Notes: a model not told the origin generated them from the sequence alone. A stretch of DNA of 33,348 nucleotides from Lacticaseibacillus mingshuiensis (GCF_016861785.1 NZ_BOLS01000023.1:1-33348), one strand, 5' to 3'. Shown: positions 6,589-16,307, counted from the stretch's first letter. A program made the numbers and translations.

Positions 6589-7437
6589 TTACACCGTTTT
6601 GGCCAGATGTTTCCGCATGGCAACGGCGATCATTTCAAGCAGGATGGCAAAGGCCAACACGAGGTAGACGATCAAACCGACTTCCTGAAAGTCAAAATAA
6701 AAGGCGGAACTCATGAACAGGTAGTAGCCGATGCCGCCTGTGCCAGCAGCGGCGCCGACTGCGACAGCATTGGTAAAATTGATCTCAAAGCGGATAAACG
6801 TCCAGCTCAAAAGACTCGGGCGCACGCTGGGCCAAAGGGCGTGCCGAATGACAAGGCTAAACCGGGCGCCGGAGACGCGCAGCGCGTCCAATTTTTCCTG
6901 CGGGACGGCCTCAAAGGATTCGGCGAAGGCCTTCACGAGGTAGGCCACACTGTGGAAGGACAGGCCGACCACGGCGGCTTCTGTTCCTAGCCCGATCACA
7001 GTCGCGTACACGAGCACCCATAAAATGGTGGGGATGGCGCGAATGAGGGCCATCAGGCTTCGCATGGCCGTCGCCAGTGGGGCTGGGGCGAGATTGCGGG
7101 CCGTGAAAAGCGCAAGCACAAAGGCGATCCCGGCGCCGATCAAAGTGGTCAACAGCGCCAACGCGATCGAGCGGACCAAGGCATCCACGAGTTGCGCCAG
7201 CGTGTCTTGGCCGAGATGCGGATGCAAAAACATTAAGTCAAGATTGTGAAGGAAGCTTTTTCCGGCGACACCCAGATCGACGTTATCCGGGGCGATCGTT
7301 GCCAAGGCATAGAGCGTGATCAGCGCCAGACTTGCGAGCAGGATGCGCGTGGTTTTGCGTGCCGGATTGGCGATCGCGTGTGGCGCGGCCGGGGGGTGAG
7401 GGGCGCGCCGCTGACTTGAGATATCGGACTCGATCAT
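6589..7437 (-). CDS. phnE: Phosphonate ABC transporter permease, second PhnE
   Basis: 282 residues. An integral membrane permease with about six hydrophobic segments. It carries the PhnE/BPD_transp signature around IRAIPTILWVLVYA and the cytoplasmic coupling loop EAVPQEKLDALRVSGARF, which contacts the ATPase PhnC. It would pair with the upstream PhnE to form the channel of a phosphonate (probably 2-aminoethylphosphonate) importer. It overlaps the preceding permease gene by four bases (ATGA). The long, polar, Pro/Ala-rich N-terminus before the first membrane segment is a little unusual. Confidence 0.92.
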   Translation of the reverse strand: MIESDISSQRRAPHPPAAPHAIANPARKTTRILLASLALITLYALATIAPDNVDLGVAGKSFLHNLDLMFLHPHLGQDTLAQLVDALVRSIALALLTTLIGAGIAFVLALFTARNLAPAPLATAMRSLMALIRAIPTILWVLVYATVIGLGTEAAVVGLSFHSVAYLVKAFAESFEAVPQEKLDALRVSGARFSLVIRHALWPSVRPSLLSWTFIRFEINFTNAVAVGAAAGTGGIGYYLFMSSAFYFDFQEVGLIVYLVLAFAILLEMIAVAMRKHLAKTV

Positions 7438-8228
7438 TGTGCGAGCACCTGCCTTAGTTTTGTTGAGGTCAATTCAATGGCGATCGTCACGGCGATGATC
7501 GCGAGCACCACCAAGCCGGCCGAGGGGTAGCGAAAACTTTTGAAGTACAGATCGAAGATAAAGCCGATACCGGTTCCGGTCAGCATGCCGACCAAGGTGG
7601 CGTCGCGGATATTATTTTCGATCATGTACAGAAGCCAGCTCATCAGGGGGGCGGACACCGCGGGGAGCACGCCTTGGCCGATGATCTGCCAGTAACGCGC
7701 GCCGGTCACCTCGAGGGCTTCGATGACCCCGCGTGGCACTTCTTCAAGCGTCTCCACAAAGGCGCGGGTCAGATACCCGATCGTCATCAGAAACAGCGCG
7801 AGAAAACCCGTGAAGTCATTTTGCTTGAAGGAAAAAAGAAGGACCAGCGCCCAGGCGACAAAGGGGATGTTGCGCATGCAGGAGGCAAACAGGCGCACGC
7901 CCATCTGCACCAGCGGCAAGCGACTGGTGGTCTTGGCGCCAGCCAGCGCCAGCAGCAAGGCGACAACACCAGCAATCGAAGTGGCCGCCACGGCGATCAC
8001 GATCGTGCGGCCCAGCTGGTGCAGAATCTCCCCGAGATCACCCAGTGCCGCCTGGTTCGGCATGAAGTTTTTACCCAGCCATTGCCAACCGGCGCCAATG
8101 CCAAACAAGGCATCGGCGAAATCGACATGAAGCAACCATTGCGGCAGGACAAGCAGCAGGGCGAGGACCATCAAGGTCGCGGCGCGCTGCCACCGCTGCC
8201 GGTTGAAAAACTGCGCCAACTCAGCCAT
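7434..8228 (-). CDS. phnE: Phosphonate ABC transporter permease, first PhnE
   Basis: 264 residues from the ATG at 8226-8228, which has AGGAGG upstream; an alternative start 24 bases earlier lies inside phnC and is less likely. About six membrane segments. The permease signature SCMRNIPFVAWALVLLFSF and the coupling loop EEVPRGVIEALEVTGARYW are present. It resembles the next gene in layout, and the two likely form a heterodimeric pore. It overlaps the end of phnC by eight bases and the next phnE by four, so the whole transporter is translationally linked. Confidence 0.92.
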   Translation of the reverse strand: MAELAQFFNRQRWQRAATLMVLALLLVLPQWLLHVDFADALFGIGAGWQWLGKNFMPNQAALGDLGEILHQLGRTIVIAVAATSIAGVVALLLALAGAKTTSRLPLVQMGVRLFASCMRNIPFVAWALVLLFSFKQNDFTGFLALFLMTIGYLTRAFVETLEEVPRGVIEALEVTGARYWQIIGQGVLPAVSAPLMSWLLYMIENNIRDATLVGMLTGTGIGFIFDLYFKSFRYPSAGLVVLAIIAVTIAIELTSTKLRQVLAQ

Positions 8229-8975
8229 AAGCGGCCTCCTCTGGCGCCGCATAGATGTGGGTCAGCGCCTCATCCGAAAGGGCGGCGGGGCCGTCGTCAA
8301 AAACAATGCGGCCGGCATTGACGCCGAGAATGTGGTCGGCAAATTCTCGGGCGAGATCCACTTGATGCAGGTTGATGATCACCATCAAGTCATGCTGAAT
8401 CGCGAGGCCCTTCAGGAGGGTCATCACGGTGTGGGTCGAGGCGGGGTCGAGGCTAGCGATCGGCTCGTCGCACAAGATCACTTGCGGAGCCTGCATCATG
8501 GCGCGTGCAATCCCGACCCGCTGTTTTTGGCCACCGGAAAGGCTGCCGGCTTTTTGCAGCGCGTAGTCGCCAAGTCCGACTTCCTCAAGCAGCGTCAGCG
8601 CCTGCTTTTTTCTTCCTTGGTGTAAAGCCCTAACATCCCCGCGGCCAAGGACTTGCGACCGAGGCAGCCATGCAGCACATTTTCCAGCGCGGACAAGGGC
8701 TCGATCAGGTTGTAGTCCTGGAAGATCATGCCGATCTGGCGGCGCACCAAACGAAGCGCGCGTGGTGGGAGCTGGCGCATCTCCTGGTCGCCGAGCTGAA
8801 TTTCGCCGGTTTCAGGGGTGAGCAGTCGGTTCAAGGAGCGCAGCAAGGTGGTCTTGCCGGCGCCTGAGGGTCCGATAATGGCGGTCACACTGCCCGGCGC
8901 GATCGAGAACCCGACATCGATCAAGCCGCGCTTGCCATTCGGATATGTTTTGGTGAGGTGCGAAACGGTCAGCAT
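8221..8975 (-). pseudogene. phnC: Phosphonate ABC transporter ATPase PhnC, one-base frameshift
   Basis: Full length would be 251 residues, normal for PhnC, from the ATG at 8973-8975. The first frame holds LTVSHLTKTYPNGKRG, Walker A GPSGAGKTT and the Q-loop IGMIFQDYNLI, then ends after TKEEKSRR. The other frame holds LSGGQKQR (ABC signature), Walker [11 protein letters not shown] and the switch region, and ends at 8221. The switch falls on an A6 run (T6 on the plus strand, 8606-8611). One more A restores [19 protein letters not shown] without a gap. As written the ATPase is lost and uptake by this operon should fail. Alternatives are homopolymer sequence error, phase variation, or slippage on the A run. 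The start codon overlaps the phnD stop (TAATG). Confidence 0.88.
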
Positions 8976-10009
8976 TATTTGCCGATCAACTCGTGCGTCG
9001 GTTTGTACCATGCGTCGTCCACGGATACCAGTCGGGTCTCTGGGGTGGATTTGACGAACAGCATCGGCGTTTTGGCATCCGGCTTGGAGAAAAGTTTCTC
9101 ATCGTCGGCAAATTCCTCGGTCAACAGGAGGTCCTTGATCTTGGCCTGGGTGGCTTTGTCCAGCTTTTCAGTGTTCAGTACCCATGGCTCGCGTTGAACG
9201 GGCAAAACAGAGATCGCGGTGGCTTTTTTACCGGCCAAGCCTTGGAATGGTTCCGGGGCATCTTTTTTAACCGTGAACTCACTGCCTGCAGTGTTGTAAT
9301 CGCCCTTGGTCACTTCGAGGTAGGGGCGCAGATCGACGTCATCGAACGCGGCCACATCGACGTCACCTTTCATCAAGTTGACGGCTGAGCCTTGGTGGGA
9401 GCCACCGTACAGGACCTTGCTGAAAAAGTCGCCGCTTTTTTCAAGTGAATGGGTGTCTTTGAGTTTGAAATGTTTGACGATCGCGGCGGCTGGCACCACG
9501 AAACCGGATGTCGAGGTGTTGGAAACAAAGGAGAAGCGGGCGCCCTTGAGCTTGTCGAGGCTGTAGCTGTCGCCGACTTTGTATTGGCCTGCTTTGGCGC
9601 TTGGCACCATCAGGTAGCTGTTGTAGGCAGCGCCCTCAAGCGTTCCCTTTGGCCCGGAGATTGCGGCGATCGGCTGGACTTTATCGTTCAAGGCATGCGC
9701 GTGAATGTAACCAGAGGCCCCCATGAACGCGATCTGCGCTTTGCCGGACGCAAGTGACTGAATCGCGACGTTGTAGTCCGTGGTCGTTTGCAGCTTGACC
9801 GTGCGTCCGGTGGCTTTTTCCAGTAGGCGCTTCAATTCGTCACGCGAGCCCGCAAAACTCTTGGCGGATTCGTTTGGGTAAAAGACCATCGTGAGCGGAT
9901 CTTGGGCTTTATCGGCTTCTGCTGTTTTGGTCGAGCAGGCGGTCAAAGCACCGGCGGAAAAAAGGGTCAGTGCGGCGAGGCCAAAAATCGTTTTCGATGC
10001 GTGGGTCAT
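8975..10009 (-). CDS. phnD: Phosphonate ABC transporter substrate-binding lipoprotein PhnD
   Basis: 344 residues. The N-terminal signal sequence ends in lipobox LTAC with the lipidated Cys25, so the protein is anchored outside the membrane. The rest is a PhnD-type periplasmic-binding fold: VFYPNESAKSF, a typical strand ASGKAQIAFMGASGY, NTSTSGFVVPAA, GGSHQGSAVNLMKGDVDVAAFDD. These proteins capture phosphonates. The phnX-phnW genes downstream make 2-aminoethylphosphonate the likely ligand. First gene of the operon; the ATG at 10007-10009 has AAAGGAT upstream. I saw no convincing consensus promoter in the 180 bases before it. Confidence 0.93.
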   Translation of the reverse strand: MTHASKTIFGLAALTLFSAGALTACSTKTAEADKAQDPLTMVFYPNESAKSFAGSRDELKRLLEKATGRTVKLQTTTDYNVAIQSLASGKAQIAFMGASGYIHAHALNDKVQPIAAISGPKGTLEGAAYNSYLMVPSAKAGQYKVGDSYSLDKLKGARFSFVSNTSTSGFVVPAAAIVKHFKLKDTHSLEKSGDFFSKVLYGGSHQGSAVNLMKGDVDVAAFDDVDLRPYLEVTKGDYNTAGSEFTVKKDAPEPFQGLAGKKATAISVLPVQREPWVLNTEKLDKATQAKIKDLLLTEEFADDEKLFSKPDAKTPMLFVKSTPETRLVSVDDAWYKPTHELIGK

Positions 10010-10190
10010 AGTTGATCATCCTTTACGGTTATATTTGGTACGTCTATGACGATACCGACCCAATGTAAAACGATGGCCTGATGTGGTAATAATTGCGTGA
10101 AGAAAGTGTGTATGAATGTAAATAAAATAAGTGCGCTAATAACCGGCCCAAATACCAGGCGCCTCAGGACCTGATCAGCGGCGCAGCGAC
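10010..10190 (-). promoter_or_regulatory. Upstream region of the phn operon
   Basis: An AT-rich gap of about 180 bases between the phnD start and the terminator of the next operon. It must hold the phn promoter. A weak candidate on the minus strand is TTTACA near 10070-10075 with poor -10 matches. I see no Pho-box-like direct repeats or strong palindrome that I would defend. Confidence 0.3.
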
Positions 10191-10236
10191 AAAAAACACG
10201 CCACCCTTTTTTGCGAGCCAGGGGACGTGTTTTTTT
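10190..10236 (-). terminator. Terminator of the exporter operon
   Basis: A long hairpin with AAAAAACACG on one side and CGTGTTTTTT on the other, extended by ACCC/GGGG-type pairs. T runs flank both strands. The minus-strand T run (plus strand A6 at 10192-10197) would end the transcript of the exporter genes before phnD. Confidence 0.8.
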
Positions 10237-10256
10237 GGATGCCGGATCTTAGTGGT

Positions 10257-10751
10257 TCAGCGCTGCTCTTCTTCGCGCAGTGTCTTGGGCAACGGGACGT
10301 GTTTTTCGACCCAACAGCGAAAGGCGGGGCGAATCTTGGCAAAAATGGCTTCGGCGATCACAAATCCAACCGCCAAGGCGATCGCGATGGTCAGCGTTTT
10401 GATGAACCCTTGGGAAGCGGCGTTGTCTTGGCCAAGTGTGAAGTCTTTCATTGCCATGTAGATGATCGCGCCAGGCACCAAGGCGACCAAGCAGGGGATG
10501 TACAGCACATTCACAGGGGCGCGGACAAGCACCGCCGCTGCGTTTGCGAGCAAGCCAATGGTGACGGCGGCCAGTAAGTTGGGCAGCAGGACATTGCTGG
10601 TGACCGTGCCCATGGCGAGGTACACGACCCAGGAGGCCCCGCCGGTCACCCCTGCAGGAAAAAGGGTGCGGCGCGGGACATTGGTGATGATGCCAAAGCC
10701 GACCGAAGAAGCAAAGGCGACGATAAAACCGATCAACAATCGAAATGCCAT
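10257..10751 (-). CDS. Threonine/serine exporter, small ThrE-type subunit
   Basis: 164 residues, almost entirely hydrophobic, with about four or five membrane helices: LLIGFIVAFASSVGFGI, VVYLAMGTVTSNVLL, VTIGLLANAAAVLVR and others. It matches the short ThrE/ThrB half seen in split threonine/serine exporters of Firmicutes, including the PRRTLFPAGVTGGASWVVYL stretch and IPCLVALVPGAIIYMAM. It works with the larger subunit encoded four bases upstream to export threonine, serine or similar amino acids or peptides. The exact substrate is not shown by sequence. The charged C-terminal tail ends at a hairpin terminator. Confidence 0.85.
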   Translation of the reverse strand: MAFRLLIGFIVAFASSVGFGIITNVPRRTLFPAGVTGGASWVVYLAMGTVTSNVLLPNLLAAVTIGLLANAAAVLVRAPVNVLYIPCLVALVPGAIIYMAMKDFTLGQDNAASQGFIKTLTIAIALAVGFVIAEAIFAKIRPAFRCWVEKHVPLPKTLREEEQR

Positions 10752-10755
10752 GGGC

Positions 10756-11511
10756 TCACCTCACGATCCAGTGAATCAGAAAACTGCCAACCACGACCCC
10801 ACCACCGATCGCACCTGCGACCAACACGGCATCCACTGCGCGCACCATGCCCGAGATCGTGTGCTTGCCGATCAGCTCGCGCAACGAATTTGTCAGCGCA
10901 ACGCCTGGCACTAGAGGCATCAGGGCGGAGATGACAATGTTGTCGGCCGAATTGCCAAGCCCAAGCGTCTGAATCAGCGCCGCAAGCAGGCCAATCACCA
11001 GGCCGCCAACACCGCTGGCAATATACGGTGTTTTGGTGTGCCAGCCGGTCCATTGGGCGGCCAGATAGCCGGCAATGCCGACCCCAAACGCCCAGGCCAG
11101 ATCGCCCCAGGTCGCCTGAAAAAGGAGCATCGGGGCAACGGAAACAAGGCCTGCGCCGAGAATTTTCACCGGCCAGGAAAAATCGATCACTTGCCGATCG
11201 ATGCGGGCGACCCCTTTTTCAAGCGCGGCATAATCGATCAGGCCCGCGGAGAAGCGGCGTGAAAGACTGTTGATCTCGTCGACCTTTTGTAAGTTGAAGT
11301 CCCCGGTGCGCACCTTGACCAAATGGGTGGTCGCATCATCGTTGACGTCGACAAAAATGGCCGTCATGGTTGCGTGACACGTCAGGGCCAGACCCGCTGC
11401 TTGCCCGATATATTCCACCGTGCCCTCAACGCGGCTAGTCTCCGCCCCATTTTCCAGTAGGATCTTGCCGACGCGGCCGGCCAGATCCAGAATCTCTTTT
11501 TGCGCAGCCAT
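10756..11511 (-). CDS. Threonine/serine exporter, large ThrE-type subunit
   Basis: 251 residues from the ATG at 11509-11511, which is six bases after GGAGGT; a GTG three bases earlier is too close. The N-terminal cytoplasmic part (about 1-115) has the ThrE signature GRVGKILLENGAETSRVEGTV and HATMTAIFV. Five or so membrane helices follow, with LMPLVPGVALTNSLREL, the conserved PLVPG motif. ThrE proteins export threonine and serine in Corynebacterium; in lactobacilli the protein is commonly split in two, as here. Four bases separate it from the small subunit, so the two are co-expressed. Confidence 0.87.
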   Translation of the reverse strand: MAAQKEILDLAGRVGKILLENGAETSRVEGTVEYIGQAAGLALTCHATMTAIFVDVNDDATTHLVKVRTGDFNLQKVDEINSLSRRFSAGLIDYAALEKGVARIDRQVIDFSWPVKILGAGLVSVAPMLLFQATWGDLAWAFGVGIAGYLAAQWTGWHTKTPYIASGVGGLVIGLLAALIQTLGLGNSADNIVISALMPLVPGVALTNSLRELIGKHTISGMVRAVDAVLVAGAIGGGVVVGSFLIHWIVR

Positions 11512-11591
11512 CACGCCACCTCCGTTCGATTTATTATAGCAATTTCCGGCGGCATTGCCTTTTTAATAGAAGAAACAGGCTGACGTGTCCG

Positions 11592-11627
11592 CAAAAAAGC
11601 GCTGGGTCGCGATGACTCAGCGCTTTC
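11592..11627 (-). terminator. Terminator of the gal operon
   Basis: On the minus strand AAGCGCTGAGT pairs with ACCCAGCGCTT and is followed by TTTTTT (plus strand A6 at 11593-11598). It lies seven bases past the galT stop codon. Confidence 0.87.
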
Positions 11628-11633
11628 CTTTCA

Positions 11634-13094
11634 TCACTGCAAGGTCGCACAGAAGCGGGCAAATGCTGCCTGTCCGGTTGCGTCACGCTTAAACACGCCT
11701 GCGTCTTCAAGCACTCGGCTGAAGACCTGACCGACCGCTTGCAGCACGCGTTCGTGGCAATTGGTCGCGGTCCAGTCGCCTGCTAGCTTGAGCTGATCTG
11801 CCCAAGGCTTGTGCGCCTCGCGCATCTCGTTTGGCTGGCCGAGCAGGTATTTCTCAACTTCGGCTAATTCCGTTTGCAGGCGGGCTGGCAGGACGGCCAA
11901 GCCCATCACTTCGATCAAGCCGATATTTTCCTTTTTGATGTGCTGGACATCCGCATGCGGGTGGAAAATACCGTCTGGAAACGCAGCACTTGTCTGGTTA
12001 TCCCGCAACACCAGATCAAGCTGATACGCCGTCCCGCTGCGCCGGGCGATCGGGGTCACGGTGTGATGCGGCACGCCGTTTGATGTGGCCCGCACGTCAA
12101 CGGTCTCATCACTGTAGCTTGCCCAAGCCTCGCGAATCCGTTCCGCGGCCGCGGTCAGCGCCATTTTGTCATCGCTGGTCAGACGCAAAACGCTCATCGG
12201 CCATTTGACGATGCTGCATGAAACATTGTCTATGCCGAGTGCGACCGGTTTTTCGACCGGCGCCTTGGCCATGGCAAAGGTGTGGCGACCGCCTTGGTAA
12301 TGTTCATGGGCCAGCATCGACCCCCCAACGATCGGCAGATCCGCGTTTGACCCCACAAAGTAATCGGGCAACAGCGTGACGAGGTCCAGCAGGTTGGCAA
12401 AAGTCTGTTGACTGATGCGCATCGGTTCGTGGACGCTGTCGAGGAAGATCGCGTGTTCATTGAAGTAAGCATAAGGAGAATACTGGAAACCCCAGGTGCG
12501 GCCACCGACAGCCAGTCGCACGACCCGGTGATTGCCGCGCGCCGCCGCGTCAAGTCGGCCGAGATAGCCTTCGTTCTCTAAGCACAGCGCGCAGGCGGGA
12601 TAACCGCTTGCTTTGACCTTGGCCGCCGCCGCGATATCTTTCGGATCTTTTTCCGGTTTGGAAAGGTTGATGGTGATCTCCAGGTCCCCATAATCCGTGT
12701 GAGCGGGGAAGGCGATGTTTTTGGCGATCGCCCGGGTCTGAATGTAGTTGTCCGCCTGGCTGAGATGGAAGAACCAGTCTGTTGCGCGGCGGGGGGCGTC
12801 CGCGTATTTTTCCCAAAAGAGGCGGTTGACCGTGCTTGGCTTTGGCGCCGCCCAGCTCATCAGTTCGGCTTCAAGTATCTGGCGGCCGACCAGTGTGTCT
12901 GGTGTCTTGCCTGCCTGCACGCCGGCTTTGACCAGTTGATCGAGGTTGGCCAAGGCATCATCCTTTGCCGGCAGGGCCAGGGCCTCATCGCCGCAGTCAG
13001 CTAGTAGCCGATTGGTCAAAAAGATCGTGTCGAGCGGGGAAAAGTCCGGGTTTTGGTCAAGAATCCAAGCGACTTGGCGTTCGACGGCGTTCAT
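11634..13094 (-). CDS. galT: UDP-glucose--hexose-1-phosphate uridylyltransferase, class II
   Basis: 486 residues, the length of the Firmicute class II GalT rather than the 350-residue enterobacterial form. It exchanges UMP between UDP-glucose and galactose-1-phosphate in the Leloir pathway. Recognisable stretches are [84 protein letters not shown] and TPIARRSG. Last gene of the operon. The ATG at 13092-13094 overlaps the galE stop by four bases, so translation is coupled. No defect seen. Confidence 0.95.
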   Translation of the reverse strand: MNAVERQVAWILDQNPDFSPLDTIFLTNRLLADCGDEALALPAKDDALANLDQLVKAGVQAGKTPDTLVGRQILEAELMSWAAPKPSTVNRLFWEKYADAPRRATDWFFHLSQADNYIQTRAIAKNIAFPAHTDYGDLEITINLSKPEKDPKDIAAAAKVKASGYPACALCLENEGYLGRLDAAARGNHRVVRLAVGGRTWGFQYSPYAYFNEHAIFLDSVHEPMRISQQTFANLLDLVTLLPDYFVGSNADLPIVGGSMLAHEHYQGGRHTFAMAKAPVEKPVALGIDNVSCSIVKWPMSVLRLTSDDKMALTAAAERIREAWASYSDETVDVRATSNGVPHHTVTPIARRSGTAYQLDLVLRDNQTSAAFPDGIFHPHADVQHIKKENIGLIEVMGLAVLPARLQTELAEVEKYLLGQPNEMREAHKPWADQLKLAGDWTATNCHERVLQAVGQVFSRVLEDAGVFKRDATGQAAFARFCATLQ

Positions 13095-14086
13095 GCGCGA
13101 TCACCATAGCCTTGGGGATGGGTCTGATGCCAATTCCAGGCGGTCTCAAGAATCTGATCGATGTTGTCGAATTTTGGCTGCCAGCCGAGGACGGACTTGG
13201 CTTTATCAGAAGCGGCGATCAGCGTGCTTGGGTCCCCTGCGCGGCGCGGGCCGATGGTGGCAGGAATTGCCTGGCCAGTCACGCGGCGCGCCGCTTCAAG
13301 AATCTCAAGATTGGAAAAACCGGTGGCGGAGCCCAGGTTAAAGGCGTCGCTGGCATGGCCGTCGCGCAGGTAGTTCAGCGCCAGCACGTGGGCATCGGCA
13401 AGGTCGACGACATGCACATAATCGCGAACGTTGGTGCCGTCTTTGGTTGGGTAATCATCGCCGAAGATCTGCAGGCCGTCGCGTGTGCCGGCCGCCACCT
13501 GTAAAATGATCGGAATCAGATGCGTCTCTGGATGGTGATCTTCGCCAATCGTGTGGTCCGGCATGGCGCCGGCCACGTTGAAGTAGCGCAAGGCAATAAA
13601 CTTGATGCCGTATGCGACATCGGCCCAGTGCATGATCTTTTCCATCGCGAGCTTGCTTTCGCCGTATGGGTTCGTTGGAATCTGCGGGTCGGTCTCTTTG
13701 ATCGGAATCTGGGTCGGCTCGCCGTAAGTTGCTGCAGTTGAGGAAAAGACGATCTTCGTAATGCCGAATTGGTGCATCGCTTCCAGCAAGGTGATCATGC
13801 CGCCGGTGTTGTTATCAAAATACTTCAGCGGGTCCTTCATCGATTCTGGGACGATGGAAAACGCGGCAAAGTGAATGATGCCCTCAACGTTTTCCTGGCT
13901 GAAGACCTGGCTCAAAAAATGGTAGTCGCGAATGTCGCCTTGGTAAAAACGTGCACGCGAATCGATCGCCTGCTGGTGGCCGGTGATCAGGTTGTCGAGC
14001 ACGATGACATCTTCGCCTGCGTTCAATAATTGTTTAACGGTATGGGAGCCGATATAGCCGGCCCCGCCTAAAACTGCAATTGCCAT
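13091..14086 (-). CDS. galE: UDP-glucose 4-epimerase
   Basis: 331 residues from the ATG at 14084-14086, behind AAGGA; the longer upstream frame reaches into galK and has no ribosome site. GalE is an NAD-dependent short-chain dehydrogenase that interconverts UDP-galactose and UDP-glucose. The Rossmann glycine motif [12 protein letters not shown] is at residues 4-15. The catalytic Ser/Tyr/Lys set shows as [10 protein letters not shown] and [12 protein letters not shown] (Tyr-x-x-x-Lys). RYFNVAGA and [17 protein letters not shown] are also typical. It lies between galK (28-base gap) and galT (four-base overlap). Confidence 0.95.
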   Translation of the reverse strand: MAIAVLGGAGYIGSHTVKQLLNAGEDVIVLDNLITGHQQAIDSRARFYQGDIRDYHFLSQVFSQENVEGIIHFAAFSIVPESMKDPLKYFDNNTGGMITLLEAMHQFGITKIVFSSTAATYGEPTQIPIKETDPQIPTNPYGESKLAMEKIMHWADVAYGIKFIALRYFNVAGAMPDHTIGEDHHPETHLIPIILQVAAGTRDGLQIFGDDYPTKDGTNVRDYVHVVDLADAHVLALNYLRDGHASDAFNLGSATGFSNLEILEAARRVTGQAIPATIGPRRAGDPSTLIAASDKAKSVLGWQPKFDNIDQILETAWNWHQTHPQGYGDRA

Positions 14087-14114
14087 GTGATGTCCTTCTT
14101 TCTTCGTCAATGAG

Positions 14115-15281
14115 TTAGTCGAGGCGGCGTGGGCCGTCTGCGATCTCTGCGACATAGAAGCTGGCGGGGTAGCCGATCGTTTCCTGATAGACCTGTCCGA
14201 CCGCCGCAGTGAAGGCCGGTACCTCCGTTTTTGCGACTAAAGCGATCGCACAACCGCCAAAGCCGGCGCCGGTCATTCGGGCACCTAACACGCCGGGTTG
14301 GGCCAAGGCTGTTTGCACAAGGGTGTCGAGCTCTTTGCCGGTCACTTCATAATCGTAGGCCAGGGACACTCCAGAGGCACTGACCAGATGGCCAAATCCT
14401 GTGAGGTCGCCTTGCTCGAGTGCCGCAGCGGCCTTCAAGGTGCGCTGATTTTCAAAAACGGCGTGGCGGGCGCGCTTGATCAAGGTGTCGTCATAGATCA
14501 GGTAGCTGGCTTGATCAAATGCGTCTTCGCTCAGGTCGCCAAGGCTCTGAATCGAGAGTTGCGTCTGCAGGCGGCGCAGGGCCTCTTCGCATTCGCTGCG
14601 GCGCTCGTTGTACTTCGAATCTGCCAGCTCGCGGCGCTTGTTGGTGTTCATGATGACGATGACGTTGTCGCCGAGCACCAGCGGCAGGCTTTCGTAAGCA
14701 AGCGTATTGGTGTCCAGCAGCGTCGCGTGGTCCTTGGTGCCCATACCGATTGCGAATTGGTCCATGATGCCGGAATTGACGCCGATGAAGTCATTTTCCG
14801 TTGCCCGGCCGTCTTGAATCAGGTCGAGCATGGTGACTTTGAGGGCAAAATTGTCCTTGAGAATGATGCCGGTCAATAGCTCGATCGAGGCGGAGCTGGA
14901 AAGCCCAGCGCCGTTTGGCAAGTCCCCATCGATATAGATGTTCAGCCCGCGGTCGAAGGTGGCGCCGCGTTTGAGCAGCTGCTGGGCCATGCCCTTGAAG
15001 TAATCGCTCCACTGGCCGTCCTTGCCGCCCGTCAGCGCATCGATCGGCAATGTGATGACCGGGCTGTTTGGAATGCTAGCCGAAAAGAGATGAAACGCCT
15101 GATCGCCGCTTTCGCCGACCGCGGCATAGGTGCCCAAGCTGATCGCGCAAGGGAAGACATGGCCGCCATTATAATCTGTGTGTTCGCCGATCAGATTGAT
15201 GCGGCCTGGGGAAAAATACTGCTGAGTGGGCTGGCTACCGAATCGCGCGGCAAATCCTGCCTTTAGATCTGAAACTGTCAT
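14115..15281 (-). CDS. galK: Galactokinase
   Basis: 388 residues, normal length. A GHMP-family kinase that phosphorylates galactose to galactose-1-phosphate with ATP. The galactokinase signature [15 protein letters not shown] is at about residues 27-41. The ATP loop [11 protein letters not shown] and the third motif [16 protein letters not shown] are present. The ATG at 15279-15281 has AAGGAGGAG upstream. It begins 11 bases after the galR stop, so it is co-transcribed with galR, galE and galT. Confidence 0.96.
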   Translation of the reverse strand: MTVSDLKAGFAARFGSQPTQQYFSPGRINLIGEHTDYNGGHVFPCAISLGTYAAVGESGDQAFHLFSASIPNSPVITLPIDALTGGKDGQWSDYFKGMAQQLLKRGATFDRGLNIYIDGDLPNGAGLSSSASIELLTGIILKDNFALKVTMLDLIQDGRATENDFIGVNSGIMDQFAIGMGTKDHATLLDTNTLAYESLPLVLGDNVIVIMNTNKRRELADSKYNERRSECEEALRRLQTQLSIQSLGDLSEDAFDQASYLIYDDTLIKRARHAVFENQRTLKAAAALEQGDLTGFGHLVSASGVSLAYDYEVTGKELDTLVQTALAQPGVLGARMTGAGFGGCAIALVAKTEVPAFTAAVGQVYQETIGYPASFYVAEIADGPRRLD

Positions 15282-15292
15282 GATGCTCCTCC

Positions 15293-16282
15293 TTACAGGG
15301 CGGCACTGTCGCGCACCAGCAATTGACTGGCAAGGGTGATGCGCATTTGGCTGCCCGGTGTTTTGGTCATTTTTTCAAGTAATTCGACGCCGGTGATGCC
15401 CATTTCCTGGGTGGCGATGTGCACCGTCGCAAGGCTGGGGTTAATGAAGCGCCCGACTGCCATATCGTTGAACCCAATCACCGCCACATCTTCTGGCACG
15501 TTGAGGTGGTGTTCCTGAAGCGCCTTGATCGCGCCGATCGCCATGTTATCGCTTGCGGCAAAAAGCGCGTCGAAGTGGGCGGCAGCCGGCTGGCTCAGAA
15601 TTTTTTTCATCACCTGGTAGCCGCCTTCAATGGTGAAGGGGCCGCTGTACAGCACGGGCTCTTCGCCGCGCCTGGTCATGGCGGTGGTGAAGGCTTCCGG
15701 CCGCGGGTCATGAAGCGGCTGGCCATCCGTGGTCTGCTCGACACCGGCGATCATGATCGGGTGCGTGCGCCCGTGGGTGAAAAAGTGATCCACGATCGCC
15801 TGCACCGGTGCGCCAAAGCTGGTGGTCACGCAACTAATGTCGTCATCGAGGGTGTCCTGATCGATCACCACCAGCGGTTTTCCAAGGCCCGCAAAAGCGG
15901 CAAGCTGGTCGTGGCTGTATTTTCCGATTGCGATCACGCCAGCTAGGCCGCTTGCAGCCGGCAAGCCATCTGGGGCAAAATTGCGGGCCACTTGATAGCC
16001 ATCCGCCTGCAATTGATTTTCCACGCCCCAGCGAATGGCCCGGTAGTAAAGGTCGCCTTGTTCGCCGGCCTCGGTGGTCCATTGCACCAAGGCAACGGTG
16101 CCGGCCGAGGTCGTGGGATGTGTTTGATGTTTGGTGTAGTTCAAGCTTTCTGCTGCGGCAAAGATCCGCTGGCGTGTGGCCGCGGACACCTGCAGTGAGG
16201 TGTCCGCATTGAGCACACGTGAGACAGTAGCGCTAGAAACATGTGCCGCAGCTGCGATATCTTTTAGGGTGGTGATAGGCAA
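15293..16282 (-). CDS. galR: LacI-family galactose operon regulator GalR
   Basis: 329 residues. The N-terminal LacI helix-turn-helix is TLKDIAAAAHVSSATVSRVL (about 4-23). A periplasmic-binding-protein-like domain (about 60-329) for the sugar inducer includes LFAASDNMAIGAIKALQE and VAVIGFNDMAVGRFINPSLATV. The adjacent gal genes make it GalR. It is the first gene of the operon, so it should regulate its own transcription. In the better known L. casei order galR comes after galT, so this arrangement differs. Two TTTACTAAA sites upstream fit a LacI-type operator. Confidence 0.9.
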   Translation of the reverse strand: MPITTLKDIAAAAHVSSATVSRVLNADTSLQVSAATRQRIFAAAESLNYTKHQTHPTTSAGTVALVQWTTEAGEQGDLYYRAIRWGVENQLQADGYQVARNFAPDGLPAASGLAGVIAIGKYSHDQLAAFAGLGKPLVVIDQDTLDDDISCVTTSFGAPVQAIVDHFFTHGRTHPIMIAGVEQTTDGQPLHDPRPEAFTTAMTRRGEEPVLYSGPFTIEGGYQVMKKILSQPAAAHFDALFAASDNMAIGAIKALQEHHLNVPEDVAVIGFNDMAVGRFINPSLATVHIATQEMGITGVELLEKMTKTPGSQMRITLASQLLVRDSAAL

Positions 16283-16307
16283 CAGCTCCCTTCTTGATCG
16301 GTCACCG

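Noticed and set aside
8595-8615. Programmed -1 frameshift in phnC at AAAAAAG, with AAGGAAG just upstream
   Set aside because: The codon phase does not match the classical X-XXY-YYZ heptamer and the Shine-Dalgarno-like stretch is too close; a lost A is simpler. Slippage is not excluded.
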